From Symsagittifera roscoffensis (lineage: Eukaryota > Xenacoelomorpha > Acoela > Convolutidae): DNA of 64,000 bases. The DNA lies in contig NC_087065.1 in NCBI RefSeq assembly GCF_963678635.1, forward strand, positions 56,572,397 through 56,636,396. The letters run 5' to 3'. Each line of letters begins with the position of its first letter. The stretch's first letter is position 1. The notes below the pieces were generated by a model that was not told the DNA's origin, did not search any database, and saw only the letters and a list, made by a program, of their open reading frames with translations. Positions 39,568 to 52,722 of the stretch are shown here, in pieces. The position numbers and the translations under genes were made by a program.

Positions 39568-40224
39568 AATTAATGCTCACGAGAGCTGCAAAATCTAAAT
39601 TGGTGCACTTGATTCCAAATCAAATGACCTTAAATTGTATTTATTTAATTAATTCTTGAAATAGAAACGTATATTTAATTTTCTACTTCTAAGTTAAATA
39701 TAAAACAAAGGTCTTTTCATATCTGACATAATGAATTCGAAGCAGTATTTGAAATTGTTTTCAGCGGTTTCAAATCAACAAGTTTTGTGTTTGAATCAAC
39801 CTCTGCTGTTTTGAAGTGAATATCTATACCCCCACATGTTCGCATATTCTTTAAACAATCACCCGATATACTTGTATACCCACCAACACTTGCTATTTTT
39901 GCATATTTTAAGGCTGGCCTTCGAGACATTACACTCGGGGTAATGCAAGGGTTTTCCTCAGCATTTTTATTGAGTTAATTGAAGGCGGAAAATAGAAACT
40001 GAATAAAAACTTTGTTAAATCAAAATTTTTACATGTTTTCTATATCAAAACTCTAATACTACTCTCGGTTGATATGCTGCAAATGTTTGAAGGTTTTCAT
40101 CTGAAAATAGATTTTGACATTTTTTTCGCGCATGGCTTGTCTTTTTGATGAAATCCGGTTCCGTATTCTTTGTTTTTGACCTAACCTGCCGCAAAAATTC
40201 ATAAAACGACTGACCAGCTGCACT
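39568..40224. other. 3' flank of CAT copy B, no supported gene
   Basis: Near-identical duplicate of 1,400-2,056 with the same A-rich tracts. Confidence 0.5.
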
Positions 40225-40369
40225 TTAAGCATGCTGCTTGTTGAGGGGAGGAGGTGCATCAGATGGCTGCGGCGCATAGGCAGTTGGAGTTGCGAGTTGC
40301 GAGTATCCAGCGTTTCCACAGTGTCCAGAATGATACTGTGGGTATGCTCCAACGTTTGCATTCCTCATC
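40225..40369 (-). CDS. Possible terminal exon of an unidentified minus-strand gene (copy B)
   Basis: Duplicate of 2,057-2,201 with the same TTTTAG acceptor and open frame ending PPPLNKQHA. A T/A and an L/H replacement are the visible changes. Upstream of it on the minus strand is decayed retroelement, so any earlier exon would have to lie far away. Confidence 0.25.
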
Positions 40370-40469
40370 CTAAAACTTTTGTCAAGAGACAATTTAGGCA
40401 ATAAACAAGCAATCATATTACATAATTGTTTAATTAAAAACGAACTGTACAATCTGGTAATTAAACCTC

Positions 40470-43400
40470 ACAAATAAACAATAGGATATATCAGATCGAA
40501 AAGACAAACACGCAAGAAGACAATAATAACAAAACAAAATCAAATTATCAAAAAACGAGTTTCAAAAATACGAAACGCAGTTTCAGAATCAGATACAAAC
40601 ACGATACCAGAACTTCAGGTAATAAAAGACTCGATAAACACGAAAAAACCGCTAGAAAAGCAAAGACATATTGAAAGTTACACATTAACAGTCTAAAGAT
40701 ACAAAAAATGATCGAATACAACAAAAATATCGAAGACAAATTAATACTCCCAATTTTTATTTTACTTAATTATAAATTCATTTGAAAAAGGTTACAGCCC
40801 ATGTAAACAGGAATTTCCCGAAATGAGAATAAAAAGACAAATCCTTGACCACTACCTCAAAGCAATATGTAATATAACATCCCAATATGGTATATTTACA
40901 ATAGAAAAATTTTCACCAAAACCAAACCATCCTATACATCAAATACAAACAGATGACATAGATGCAGAATTCTCAAAAGTTTTCACAGAATATATAAAAA
41001 ATATAAAACACCAAAATTCACAAAGAGCAAATTTAGTCTTTACAAATGATTTCTTTTTACTTATTTACAGCTATATATTTTTATTGGAATTGAAAGAAAC
41101 ACAGAGTCTATCACCACTTCAAACATCTGGACATTCAATTGTAAGACATAAAATGAATATTTTCTCAAAAATTCTAGATCCAAACCGTGAAAATTTTTTA
41201 AAAGAAATTCACAAAATGTCAAACACGACCTACAAAAAATCTTAGCATGGTTTATAATTGATTACTTTTTTCACAATATCGATTTCATAAGGCAACCAAA
41301 AAAAAATTTTCGATAAAAAACTCAGATGACGAAACGGTATTAGCAGATGAAACAGATTAAGTTTGGGACCCTGATTGTTCTCATCCATCAATTATTAATA
41401 TAACAACAGATGAATAAATTGCAGCAATTACAACTAACTCCGTAGATAGTAATACGTTAAATTAACTCCAGTAACTTTTGATGCAAACTATTTCAAACTT
41501 TAATACGATAGTTAACGATAGGACAGGAAATAATAGTCTAAACTCCACATTTATTAATACACAAAAAAATTAAATGGAACAAGGAAATTTACACAAAAAG
41601 GTATTCAAACTCCATCACACTTTGTTAATGAAGAAATAGTAGAAACAATGCTAACGACAACACAACAAAGCATTTCTCCTATTCACCCGACAATTACAAC
41701 ACCACAGAAGAAAAACACAATATTTCCACAATCAACTATACATTCAACAGAAAAACCTTCTGTTGTCCCAAAATAATCATACACGGACTTTCGCACACTT
41801 AGACCATTAACGAAATCACGACAAACAAACAAATAAAAAACAAGTAACAGAAATAATTTTTCAGACAATAAATATAATTTCTTTGCAAATAAAAATATAG
41901 CAAAACCTCCCTATAAAGGCTACCCAAACCGATCAAAAGCACAGAACTACAACCATCAAAAACAGCAACAAGTTCATCACTCATTTTTTTTCAACGATAC
42001 AGTCGATCATAGCGAAAATATCCCGTTTTTTCAACAAAATAAAAATGAAACAAATAAACATTTCACAAGAAACCAACCACATTATTCAGAAGATGAAGAT
42101 TATTTCAGTCAAAACCAACAACGATTTTCTACAAATCAACAAAACAATAACTGGAATATTGATCAACCAGATCCGATTTATCAAGCAGATCTTTTTGAAC
42201 ACCCTACAAGAAATGAACAAACATTACAATCAAAAACATTTTTTTACCCAAGACAAAACTCAGTATCAGACAACCACAAAAACAACTTTCAATCACAAAA
42301 TCCGATAAATGCACAGAGTTATCAACCAACACAAATGCAAAATGAAATACCATTACCATATTATTTACAACAAAACGAAATTACAAAAACACAACTTTCA
42401 AACTTTTCTCAAATGCCAAATGCCGCAGAATCACTTCAAATGACTATGAATCGATACCTTATGGGTGGATCGTCCATATCTTCAACTAAGCCACTGATGG
42501 TATTCACATGAACAGACACTGAATATTCAGTAGAAGATTATTTAAGAGCAGTTACAGCTAACTTAATTTAAAATAGAGGACCTGAACCAGTAAATACACC
42601 ACTCCATCAAAATTGAATACATAGAAGCACAGCTCTAATCCAAACCACGCTTTACGGCGCATCATAAAACTGGTTTTCAATTCTACCAATAGACATAAAA
42701 CCAGACTGGAAAAAATTCACACACGAATTTTAAAAAATGTTCGACTCTGAACAAAATAAACAACATCAAAGAGTGTTATGTAATGAAATCCGTAGACTCC
42801 CTAATGAAACAATTAAAGAACTTGCAGTAAAAATCGAAATATTGGTAAGGAAAGTATATTCACTTAATACGCATGATTACAAAAATAAGAAAAAACAGAA
42901 GTCTTAATGATGACTTTAACACCACAACTACAAAAAATAGCAATAAAAAAGACAGCTTCACATCCAACTTCAATTCGAGAACCTGACATAGATTTCCGAA
43001 AACCAGTAGAAAAATTAGAACAAGCTTAAACAACAATGAATTTAGAAGAAACTGAAAGTTTAAATTTACAATATAAAAACAACATCTATACAAGACTCTG
43101 ACACCGAACTAGCTGAAAAAATTACCCAAATATTAAATATATACGAGAAAAATCCAGTTTTTAAAAGCAAACCATTATTCAAAAAATGGTGCATTTATTG
43201 TCGTAGGTACGGACATAGCAGTACTGAATGCAGACAAAAACAGCAAGAAAATCAGAAAAAACCACAAAAACAGAGAAATTTTTTTTTATTAATACATGAA
43301 AAAAACTCAAAACCTAACAAACAAGAAGCTTCACAGTTATAACAGTTCAGGAAAACCACTACCAGACAATTACAGTAATAAACAAGAATCACCTGACCAA

Positions 43401-46150
43401 TATAACTATCGCGGAAGATCTCTGGATCGAAAAAATTCACAAAATTTTTCAAAAACAGATAAAGCAGATCAAATAGTCAAAACAATTAGTATGGAAACAA
43501 TTACTCAAGATCAAGCTCAAAATGAAGTAATTACTCAAACTATAACAGAACTCGTTCAAACTGAAAATCTTGAAATAAATATTATTCGAACAATCGATTC
43601 AGAAATTCTTCTTATAATCGAAACAGGAAATACTCAAAAAAATTGAAATAGGCAATATTCACACAATAGATCACGAAAACATTCAAGCAACAGATCAAAC
43701 TATAACAACAATTACCGCACAGAAATAATACACAAAACCAAAATTCACAAAAAAAACTATTGGAGTAGTACACCTAAGCATCAAAGACAGATTAACCAAG
43801 TACAATCAACTGAAGAAACTCAATCAAACCCTCCCGGTATCGATAACACAGAAAACACAGCATTACAACTGAATCACATAAAATGCGAATCTACAGACGA
43901 CGAAGGCGAATCAGGAATTACACTTCCGATAAACATGCTTCACAATGAAGAAGAATACGAAGTACCAATTGAATCGATTCTGACAAACAGAACAACACAC
44001 AAAAAATAACAGACTATACGAAACAAGAACTCGAAGATGGTGCAAGTACGAATAGCATATATCAAAATACAACAAACAAAGACCTGATTGGTCTCATCCA
44101 CCAATTATTAACATAAAATCAGATGTATCAATTGCAGCAATTACAACTATCTCCGTAGATAAAGAATACGTTAAATTGACTCCACTTACTATTGATGCAA
44201 CTACTTTAAACTTTAATGCGATTTTTAACGATAGATCAAGAAATAATAGTCTAAACTCCACATTCATTAATACACAAAAAAAATTAAATGGAACAAGGAA
44301 TCTTACACAAAAAGGTATTCAAACTCCATCATATTTCGTTAATGAAGAAATAAAAGAAACAATGCCAACGACAACACAACAAAGCATTTCTCCTATTCAC
44401 CCTAAAATTACAACACCACAGAAGAAAAAACGCAAAATCTCGAAATAGATATTATTCAAACGACGGATCCAGAAATTCTTCAAATAATCGAAACAGGAAA
44501 TACTCAAATAAAAGAAATAGACAATATTCACGCAATAGATCACGAAAATATTCAAACAACAGATCAAACTATAACAACAATTACCGCACAAAAATAATAC
44601 ACAATACCAAAATTCACAACAAAAGTATAGAAGTAGTACACTTAAGCATGAAAGACAGATTAACCAAATACAATCAACTGAAGAAACTCAATCAGACCCT
44701 CACGGTTTTGATAACACAGGAAACACGGAATTACAACTGAATCACATAAAATGCGAATCTACAGACGACAAAAGCGAAACAGAAAAAACACTTTCGATGA
44801 ACATGCTTCACATTGTTCATTGAGTCGGTTCTGACAAACAAAGCAACACACAAAATATAACAGAGTATACGAATCAACTCGAAGGAAGTTCAAGTACGAA
44901 TCACATATATCAAAATACAACAAACAAAGTACAACTACCTAAATAATAAATTTGGACACTTACACGTTTTTTAGAAAGTCCAAAAAACTAACAATTTTCA
45001 GTCACCAGACCTTGAAATTGATTTTTTTATAGATTCAGGAGCAGAATCAAATATCATAAACATCCCCACTGGGAATGAAAAAAAACTACATCCAACATTA
45101 TCACCATTAAAAACATCAAGCAAATTAGCCACAGCACAAGGATCAAGTTTAACAAACTATGGAAAAATCCAATTTTTCCTCCTTCCCACTTGAACAATGG
45201 ACCAAAAAAATTATTTCAAAAAATCCTTTAAGCAAATTTTTCAAATCACCAATATAAAACACAATATAGTCGGAAAAACTTTTGTAACTAATTATATACC
45301 GACTGTTAATATTCTAAATTGTACACTACATATAAAAGATAAATACACAAAAAAATGATACAACAATAACATTCTTTCAAAGAATAAATGAACAATCTCA
45401 ATTTTTGTCTTAATTTTACTCCACATACAGTCAAGAACGAAAAAACCTCAAACCATCATCAGGATATGTAGATAACTTCTCAATAAGTCAGGTAAATCAA
45501 TACAATATTGATCAAAATAAACAACGACTGTATATATCAGATTTTGTAATTTGAACCAATTCATAATTTTTTTCGAATAACAATTTCTTGTTTCAAATAC
45601 ATAAAAAACACAAGTTCCGTTTCATTTCCCTACACGTCTACAGCAACTCTCCCTATACAATCACACTACCCTTAGGACTATTGGGTTATTGTGAAACAAA
45701 TGCAACAGTTTTTCCCAGAATAGAAACAGCATATAGAGTAAACAGTATTCTAAAATTATTAGACATATGCCAATCAACAAATCTTAATGAAGATTTATCA
45801 AGTAAAAATATAAATAGTGATTCAAAACTAAACACTGATTACTTAACAAAAACACCTTATTTGAAACCAACATTCCAAAAATCACAATAAACATCAGAAC
45901 AACAAAAGTTACTCACGATGTTCAATTTTCAACAATCGCAAATCACACAGCAAGAATTTGAATAATTAGCAGAACTACTACTTAAGTACCCAATGGTTTA
46001 TGCCACATCTAAATTTGATGTTGATAGAGTAAATTCATATTTACGCCTACCACTAAAACCTGACGCAGTTTTCAGAAAACAACGAGCAAGTAAAGTTCCT
46101 ACAGGATAAAGTTAGTAGATTACTAGATATCTTAGAACAATGCAATATGA
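40470..46150 (+). pseudogene. Decayed gag-protease-RT relic of the giant element's family, with internal duplication
   Basis: A plus-strand relative of the giant element, full of stops and frameshifts. Recognisable parts in order are ORF1-like sequence (about 40,484-40,730), gag N-terminus (40,823-41,245), the capsid region (about 42,300-43,060), a zinc knuckle reading CIYCRRYGHSSTEC (about 43,190-43,240), a protease region with FIDSGAESN (about 45,025), a spacer containing LPLGLLGYCETNAT (about 45,665) and the first part of RT (about 46,000-46,090). Similarity ends near 46,150; no LTR, integrase or env is seen. At 44,084-44,430 a gag block like 41,371-41,712 recurs and joins directly to a block like 43,560-43,960, showing an older tandem duplication with an internal deletion. 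The 40,470-41,684 part is also present in CAT copy A. Confidence 0.85.
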
Positions 46151-46689
46151 AATAGCAAAAAAAAGAAAAAAAACTTATTCATGGGTTCTCCTGTTGCTTA
46201 CAGTAATTTCAATTTTATTTTAAAAATCTGCTGAAATACATTCAAGTCAACAACAAGGAAGTTTTTTTGTTATAAAGTTTCGATGTTGAATTATCACGAA
46301 AAGTCGTTACGTAATTCAATTAGTTCTACAAACATTTCCAACGCTGGCGAAACTGAAAATTCGTTTTTTTTCGCGAAATTGCAGAACACTGAGAAACTAA
46401 TAATTATTCGAGTTTTCAAAAAACAAAGTAAAGTTTTCACTGCAGTTTTGAGTGAGTTCCAAAAATTTTGAACGAAAGAACCTCAAAAAACTTGTCTAAT
46501 TTAATAACAAGAAAAAAGGCGTTTTAAATTTCACCACAGACTATCAAGGTCTTTGTTGTGAATTCAAGATCGTTTACACTGACTTGTGTTCAAATAAACC
46601 AGAGTTTTTCTTCGATGGTACATTTACCTCTTTAGTTTCATCTTATAGACGAGGTAGGGAAAAAATACATATTAGCCATTTAACGAGCT

Positions 46690-47340
46690 AGAAAAATCAA
46701 ATGCGATTGAAAAAATGAATATAAATAGTAATCCCGGAGCAGATGGACTCATTTCGGCTTATGTATGAAGTTTAATGATGACCATTGTAGTATGTTCGCA
46801 AAGTTTTCATAATTTACTCTTCCACTTGCCAATTAACTGTTAAAAAAACTTGCAAAAATAACTGTTGCCAAAAACAGGAAATGCAAATATGATGCAAGAT
46901 CTTACACCCATAGGTCTATTGAACGGTGATGCTACGATTTTTCACATGTGGTAAGCAAACGCGTAAAAAAAGATCAAAATCATCAAACAACACAAATATA
47001 CTGATATAACTGGCCGCCAGATGCATACAATTTTTACGAAAAGTTGAAAAGTCAATTACTCCAGAAAAATTAGCAAAAAAAATATTGTGTGGTAAAATTT
47101 GCCTTTTTGAATACTTTCGACAGAGTCGATGGATCGCTACTATCAAGTGTTCTCAATTATTTAAATCTGCATTCCTCTGCAATTACAGCCATAAAAGTTT
47201 CATACCTGAACACAAAAGCAAAAAAAAATTAACGGGTTCCTGACATTCAGCGTATGTTAGTTCGTACTATTCTCACGTTTAAATTGTGCTTTTATTTCTT
47301 TTAGAGTGAAGCACGCATTAAGTATAATCTAAAATAGATG
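46690..47340 (+). pseudogene. Non-LTR retrotransposon reverse transcriptase relic
   Basis: Fragments on the plus strand read like a LINE-type RT: an SNPGADGLISAYV block resembling the SPGPDG motif, then LLPKTGN...TPIGLLNGD resembling the PKxGN...RPISLLN motif, then FLNTFDRVDGSLLSSVLNYL resembling the KAFDRVDW motif. Stops and frameshifts interrupt it throughout. Clade cannot be assigned. The 46,151-46,689 stretch before it is AT-rich with no recognisable content. Confidence 0.65.
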
Positions 47341-47512
47341 CTAAAAATTTGGACATTTTTGCAGCAGCAGAATTTCTAAACAATTTGTTATGAGCCAGTG
47401 CCTTTAAAAAAACGGCAACGCTTGGAATGAAAATAGAGAGCCTAAAAGAACTTCCTCAAAAAGAAACCGAACATCAAAAAAGAATCAAAAACAACACAGA
47501 AAAATCTAAGTA

Positions 47513-47860
47513 GATGGATTGCGAGATTGATGATGAACGGCTGGGTATAGGACTGGCTGAATCAGTGGGTTGACTGCAGGATGGTTAATTGCTGGCTGAG
47601 ATAGGTGGATAGTTGGATGGGTGAAAATATGGCAGGATTGATGGAGTTTTATATTGATAGATGGAAGACTGGTTAACAGGACGGATGGATGGCTGGTTAG
47701 ATGGATGGCTAGATTGATAAGCCGATTAATGAAGACTGGCCTGATGGTTGATTGGATGGATGGATCGCTTGATGAAAAAAAGGCTTGATCAATTCGTTTA
47801 CGGCTTGATGGAGGGATTGCTAAATGGGAGCATCGCTAAAGGAGGGATGGCTTGTTTGAT
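47513..47860. repeat. Degenerate GATGG/CTGG minisatellite
   Basis: Many imperfect repeats of GGATGGATGGCTGGTT-like units with ATTGATGG variants. Unit length drifts and no coding frame persists. Confidence 0.75.
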
Positions 47861-47889
47861 GTATGGATGGCTGATTGGATCTGAGACTA

Positions 47890-48150
47890 CTGAAAAGTTC
47901 TGAGCAGTCGAATTTAGACAGCACATCTGCAACTTTTGTGAATAACCTCACATCAACCGCCATTGGTTCAAAATATTCAAAATCTCGACAAGTAAAACAT
48001 TTCAGCAATCATTGTACGTAAAACTTGCAATGACTGGGATTACCCTGACCTCCCACCACATCATCAGAGAGTCAATTTTGGAGGCAAGAAGATTTGCAAA
48101 CCCTGGGAGTGCCCTGACAGAACCCGAGTAGAGTTGGCATTTTCAATTTT
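47890..48150. repeat. Diverged copies related to the ~180-bp tandem repeat in the eEF2 intron
   Basis: Blocks such as GAGCAGTCGAATTTAGACAG, ATTACCCTGACC and GGAGGCAAGAAGATTTGC, with GTGCCCTGACAG, recur in the units at 55,270-55,960. A further partial copy lies near 48,229-48,280. Confidence 0.55.
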
Positions 48151-48373
48151 GTCATGTGTTGTAAATATAATATTTAAAAAAACTTCAAACGAAAAACATA
48201 AAAATCGGCATATTCCGATACCTACAAAACTAGATTTTCATACTCGTAGGCCAAATTCGCATCCCTTGGGAAAATCACGAAAACCCCACCAAAAAGTAAC
48301 CAACTTCAAACTTGCTGAAACGAAAAAAGCACGGTACATCATGTATAGATGAACGAATCCGACCTTTACTCAC

Positions 48374-48410
48374 AGAGGCGAAGCAAAGCTTTGCAACAAT
48401 TGCGATGCAA
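48374..48410. repeat. Hairpin-headed dispersed repeat, degenerate copy
   Basis: GAGGCGAAGCAAAGCTTTGC is a variant of the palindromic head seen at 54,832, 56,402 and 61,578. The surrounding sequence is A-rich and non-coding. Confidence 0.45.
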
Positions 48411-50513
48411 ACCACATTTTGAGGTACAAAATACTGAATGAAAAAAAGACAAGAAACAAAAATGTTCTGATAAATTGCTGGTACAAATTAACTAGGTAAA
48501 AGTTGTTAAATTACCGCAACAAAAAATTTAAATTTGTATCAGATCAAGTTCGTTAACAACCCTTAAAAAATAGAAAGCATTTACCGAGCGGCAACAAAAA
48601 CGAGAAACTTTGAGGCGAAAACTGCTCAGCCAAAAAAAAAACTGTTGTCATAAAAAATATCGACGACCCATGCAATTGAAACACATAATCCCAAACAGAT
48701 ATATTTTGCCCTCGAAATGACGCCAACCAAGTCGATATAGCATAATCTGAATCTGATTGAATGTTTCCAAAAAATGGAAAAAAAACTCAAAAAAAGACAT
48801 GGTAAATTTAAAAGTTTGTGAAACTCAGTTATAGTAAAGATTGTTTACATTGGAACAGAAGCCATGCTTTAAAAAGAAAACCAATAAAAACCCTAACAGA
48901 TAAAAAAGGCGTTTAAAAAACGGAAAATGAACCAAAAGGAACAAGGACAAAAACCACGAACCCCGAAAAAATTAAATGTTCTTGCAAATATAATTAGAAC
49001 TGAGACGGGCTCGAACTAATTTCTACTTAGGTGATAGTTTCATTTAAACTTGAAAGATGGAAGATTGTGCATTTAAAAAAGGATAAACCTTATTAATTTC
49101 TCATGTAAGGCACTCAAAAAAACTATTTGCTGGTCAAATGAAATAATGCGAGGCCGCAAAGCCGATATAATATAGGACTAAATCGATCAAGCCAAAACAC
49201 TTGAGAAAAAAGCTGAAAATTATTCAAAAAAATTTAAGACTATAAAAAATTTATCAAATCCCTCAAAACGAATACACTCACACACAAGTTTTATCCGCTC
49301 TTCGAAAGACTCAATGAGGGGCCAATAAGCCGATATAATAAAGGTTAAGACCCATCGAGCCAAAAAACAGAAAAAAAAACAGTGGAAAAAAATGTTCGTG
49401 AAAACTTTACCCTAATTTTCTTTTACAATTTTTGAATTTTTGTGCGAATTATAGGTGAGCATTATAATATGTTTCAATTGAAATTACTCAAAATTGGTTC
49501 ACTGAGCAGATAAGAAAACAGCCGATATCATTTGGGCAAATAAAATTTATACCAAAAATAATATTTCATAGAAAAAGAATACAAAGTCAAGGTTAAGAAA
49601 ACTAAAAACAGCAATATATCAGAACACTAAAAGCATTTTTTTAAAATAAAGTAACTTGCAAAAAAACAGTTCTACAATATGGCAACTATGCCGAAGAAAC
49701 ATGAGCATAAAAAACCGAGTTTTTTTCTGAACAATTTATTTACCGTTTGAAAAACGGTCCCGTCAGACTGAAATCAAAAGTCTTTGCCGTCCAAAGTGCA
49801 TTCTCATTCACAGATCAAGAGTGCCGGAGGCAAAAAATATTGGAATTTATTGTGAACTGAACCTTAATTTAAAATTTCTAATTTTGACCATTCTGCGAAC
49901 AAAAACACTTATGGGAAAAAAGTATCCGATTGCAATTAAATTTTTAAAATAATTAAATTAAAATTAAAAAAAAAACGAAATTACATAAATCATACTGAAA
50001 ACACTTTCGAAAATTAGGTAAGGATAGCCGGTTACGGTGCAACTAGCACAAAATTTTTCAACCTAGTCTTTAAAAATCTACCAGTTTTTTTTAAATTTAG
50101 TGTAGTTTTTTCTGCGTGTTGTGATAAAATGGCATAAAAATTTTATTTAGGCCAATTTGACAGTCATATTAATTTAGGCAAACCGGACGACAGTTTTCGA
50201 AGAAAAACGACTAGAAAACAAATCAAAATGTTGGGAATTTTTCAATGTGGTTCGAATTTCGACTGAAAGGGCTAAATATGATATATCACTCAACCCAGTC
50301 AAATGATTATTTATGGGACCTGATTTGGAACGAAAAAGAAAAAAAAGAAAAAACCAAAACACCTCGAATACCAAATTCCTCCCAATTTTCAATGGTCGAA
50401 TAATAATAATAACAACACCGAAAAAGGTCGGTCTTATTTGACCTACTGAGGATAGGCTACAGCATTATTACTGAACTTGACAGTATTTTCAATGGAACAA
50501 AAATTTTACAAGG
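48411..50513. other. Repeat-rich intergenic DNA
   Basis: AT-rich DNA with A runs and no supported gene. AAGCCGATATAATA-type blocks recur near 49,155 and 49,335 in similar contexts (a GAGGCC- or GGGCC-type lead, then ATCGA and AGCC). 50,240-50,410 is a copy of the dispersed repeat also at 37.7 and 58.4 kb. Confidence 0.5.
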
Positions 50514-50830
50514 AGGCGAAGCTGTGCTTCTCAAGCACTAGTGAGATAACGACAAAAAGCAGTTCTACAAAGTGCAAAAGATTAAGTAGAAATAAGCCTC
50601 GAAGTAGTAATAATTCGGCTAGATCTTGGATTCGCTCTGCGACCTAGAGATAGTAAGTCTCACGCATTAACCCATCAGTCACAGACAGACGCTTACTAAA
50701 TAACAAACACTATCCACTAATGGAGCATTAAACAGACGTTATAAAAATTCTGATGCTTAAGATCATGATTATAGCTAAAGAGCCACCAAATTAATGAATA
50801 ATTTTATTTGCCAGTTAGATAAAATTCAAC
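50514..50830. repeat. Hairpin-headed dispersed repeat, long copy 1
   Basis: Starts GAGGCGAAGCTGTGCTTCTC and aligns by eye over about 300 bp with 54,832-55,130. Shared blocks include AATAAGCCTCGAAGTAGTAA, GAGATAGTAAGTCTCA-like sequence and a tail with ACCACCAAATTAATGAA; only the 50.8-kb and 56.2-kb copies continue into TTTATTTGCCAGTTAG. Non-coding; possibly a SINE- or MITE-like family. Confidence 0.6.
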
Positions 50831-51463
50831 AAAGATAATAACCGCGAAAAAATACATGAGCCTAAATTTCCAGATTTTTCCTAAAAAAACACGAAAAAAT
50901 CATCAGGACCTAGATTAGTTTGAACTGCATCAGTCAATGACAAAACTTTCGAGAACATTATTTTATTCCATTTTAGATTTTTCAATTTAAAAATACGTAG
51001 AAATATTTGTTTTCTAAATCATGTTAACCCTGCATATTGCAATTTATTGTTCAAAATCAAGCTTAAAAAATGAATTAGTTATCAGAATTTTGCATCATGA
51101 CTGCTTTTGTTCTACAGAATACTTTTTATATCGTGAAAAAATCGTGATTATAGAGTCGCTTGTGCAACTACTAATTAGTTTACTTTGTTTTTTTGTCGAA
51201 CAATGTTTAGCTCAAAACAATTGCGTCTGAATACTTAAATTAAGCTTCGTTGTGATGTTGTAAATTAAAATGAAAGTATCGCATATTCAAGCCTTCAAAC
51301 CCAAATATGAGTAGCACCTTCAACAATCACCAGTTCAGATTCAGACGAGGTCCATTCATCAGGTTACCTAATACGAACAACTGTCAACTGACGTCACAAT
51401 TTCATTATACAGTTCATACTGATGTTGGCCCGCTCTTGTTCTCTGTTAGCCACCCACACCACA
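50831..51463. other. 3' flank of the eEF2 gene
   Basis: Non-coding AT-rich DNA. On the minus strand an AATAAA (plus-strand TTTATT at 51,043-51,048) lies about 415 nt after the eEF2 stop codon and may be its polyadenylation signal. Confidence 0.45.
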
Positions 51464-51705
51464 TCACATCCTGTCGAAGTAGTCATCCAACTTCGGCTGT
51501 TCCTCTTTCAAGCCCCGTCGCTTCCTGATCTTCATCATGATTTTGTAGGCCTGGTTGTTATCGTAGAACTGTTTGACCTTGGCCGGGTCCTTAATGTCTT
51601 GGGGATGCACCGCAAGAGGATCGTAGTTCACCACCTGCCAGTGGTCAAATACACACTGAGGGAACGCTTGTCCGCCCGTGGCTTTCCGTAAATCTCCAGT
51701 GAATC
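51464..51705 (-). CDS. EEF2: Elongation factor 2, terminal coding exon
   Basis: Encodes the C-terminal 79 residues of eEF2, the GTPase that drives translocation on the 80S ribosome. After the acceptor (ATGTAG ending at 51,706) comes FTGDLRKATGGQAFPQCVFD and HWQVVNYDP, the conserved domain V sequence. It then runs through KIRKRRGLKEEQPKLDDYFD to RM and a TGA stop. The usual animal ending is ALDNFLDKL or similar, so the C-terminus fits in length and position. The split Gly codon (SFG|GF) agrees with the donor of the preceding exon at 52,407. Confidence 0.93.
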
Positions 51706-52406
51706 CTACATGAGAGACATTGTGTTTTATCAATGAAAAAAAGTCATGCAAACGCTCTTTAGTCTGCAACATTTTTAAATACAATATTTTTGATAGGATT
51801 AGAGTTGTACTTTGTGGGCAATAGTACAAAAATACTAAAGAATAATACCACGCACCTTAAGATCAGAAAACAATATCATAACCAACAAACAGTTGGAAAA
51901 AATTAATGAACGCAAGCAAACAGAAAAACGAGTTACCATTTAACAAGTTACCATTGGTACTTTTTCGATAAAATTGACCTAATTTGAGAAAACTGGATCA
52001 AAAGGAAAAAAACTAATCGCTGGGAAATCTGAAAATTAAATTCCCTTTCGAAGCAAGAAGTCGATCACGTTTTTCGTTTTTGCTGTCAATCCGCGAAATA
52101 AAGCATGGACAAATTAAGATTTTCCTGAAAAAATCATCCTTCAGACCTAAATAAGAGTATGAAGTACGTTCATCGACGGCTCTTTCTCTCTCCCCCCACC
52201 TGCGAATTTTTAGAGCAATTTTTCTTTTCACATTTGGATTTTTAAATAAAAATTGGCATGCGGACTAATTAGGCCATGACAAACATATTTGGTATTCATG
52301 CTCAGTGTAAAACCACTCGTTAAACCATGAAATCGATGCTTATGTGAGGTTGGGGAAACGGAAGAAGAGCCTCTTAATCGACTGTTAAAGCCTGCTTTCA
52401 AATTAC

Positions 52407-52722
52407 CGAATGATCCCAACACAGGCAGATGGGCCTTGACTTGGTACTGTGGTGTGCCTGTGATGGGATTCTGCTCGAAGATATTTCCCCTCCTGGCATT
52501 CATGGCACTGCTCACTCCAGACAAAACCTCTCCTGGGCACTGGATCTCAACCAGGTACACTGGCTCCAGAAATCTGGGCTCTGCCATCATCTGCGATGCA
52601 TAGAGCACCCTCCTGGCTGTGGGAATGATCTGACCACCTCCTCTGTGGATGGCATCCGTGTGCAATGTTACGTCGTTAATTCTCCACCTGATACCTCTGC
52701 AGTTTTCGTTCGCAATAACACC
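52407..52722 (-). CDS. EEF2: Elongation factor 2, domain IV/V exon with diphthamide site
   Basis: After TTTTGTAG (ending 52,723) the exon reads [20 protein letters not shown], followed by [19 protein letters not shown]. The DAIHRGGGQ loop contains the His that is converted to diphthamide in eEF2. [17 protein letters not shown] and [20 protein letters not shown] follow, ending at the donor GTAATT after the first base of a Gly codon. IRWRIN replaces the usual VRFDVHD-type sequence, a moderately diverged stretch. Frame and splice phases are intact. Confidence 0.93.
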
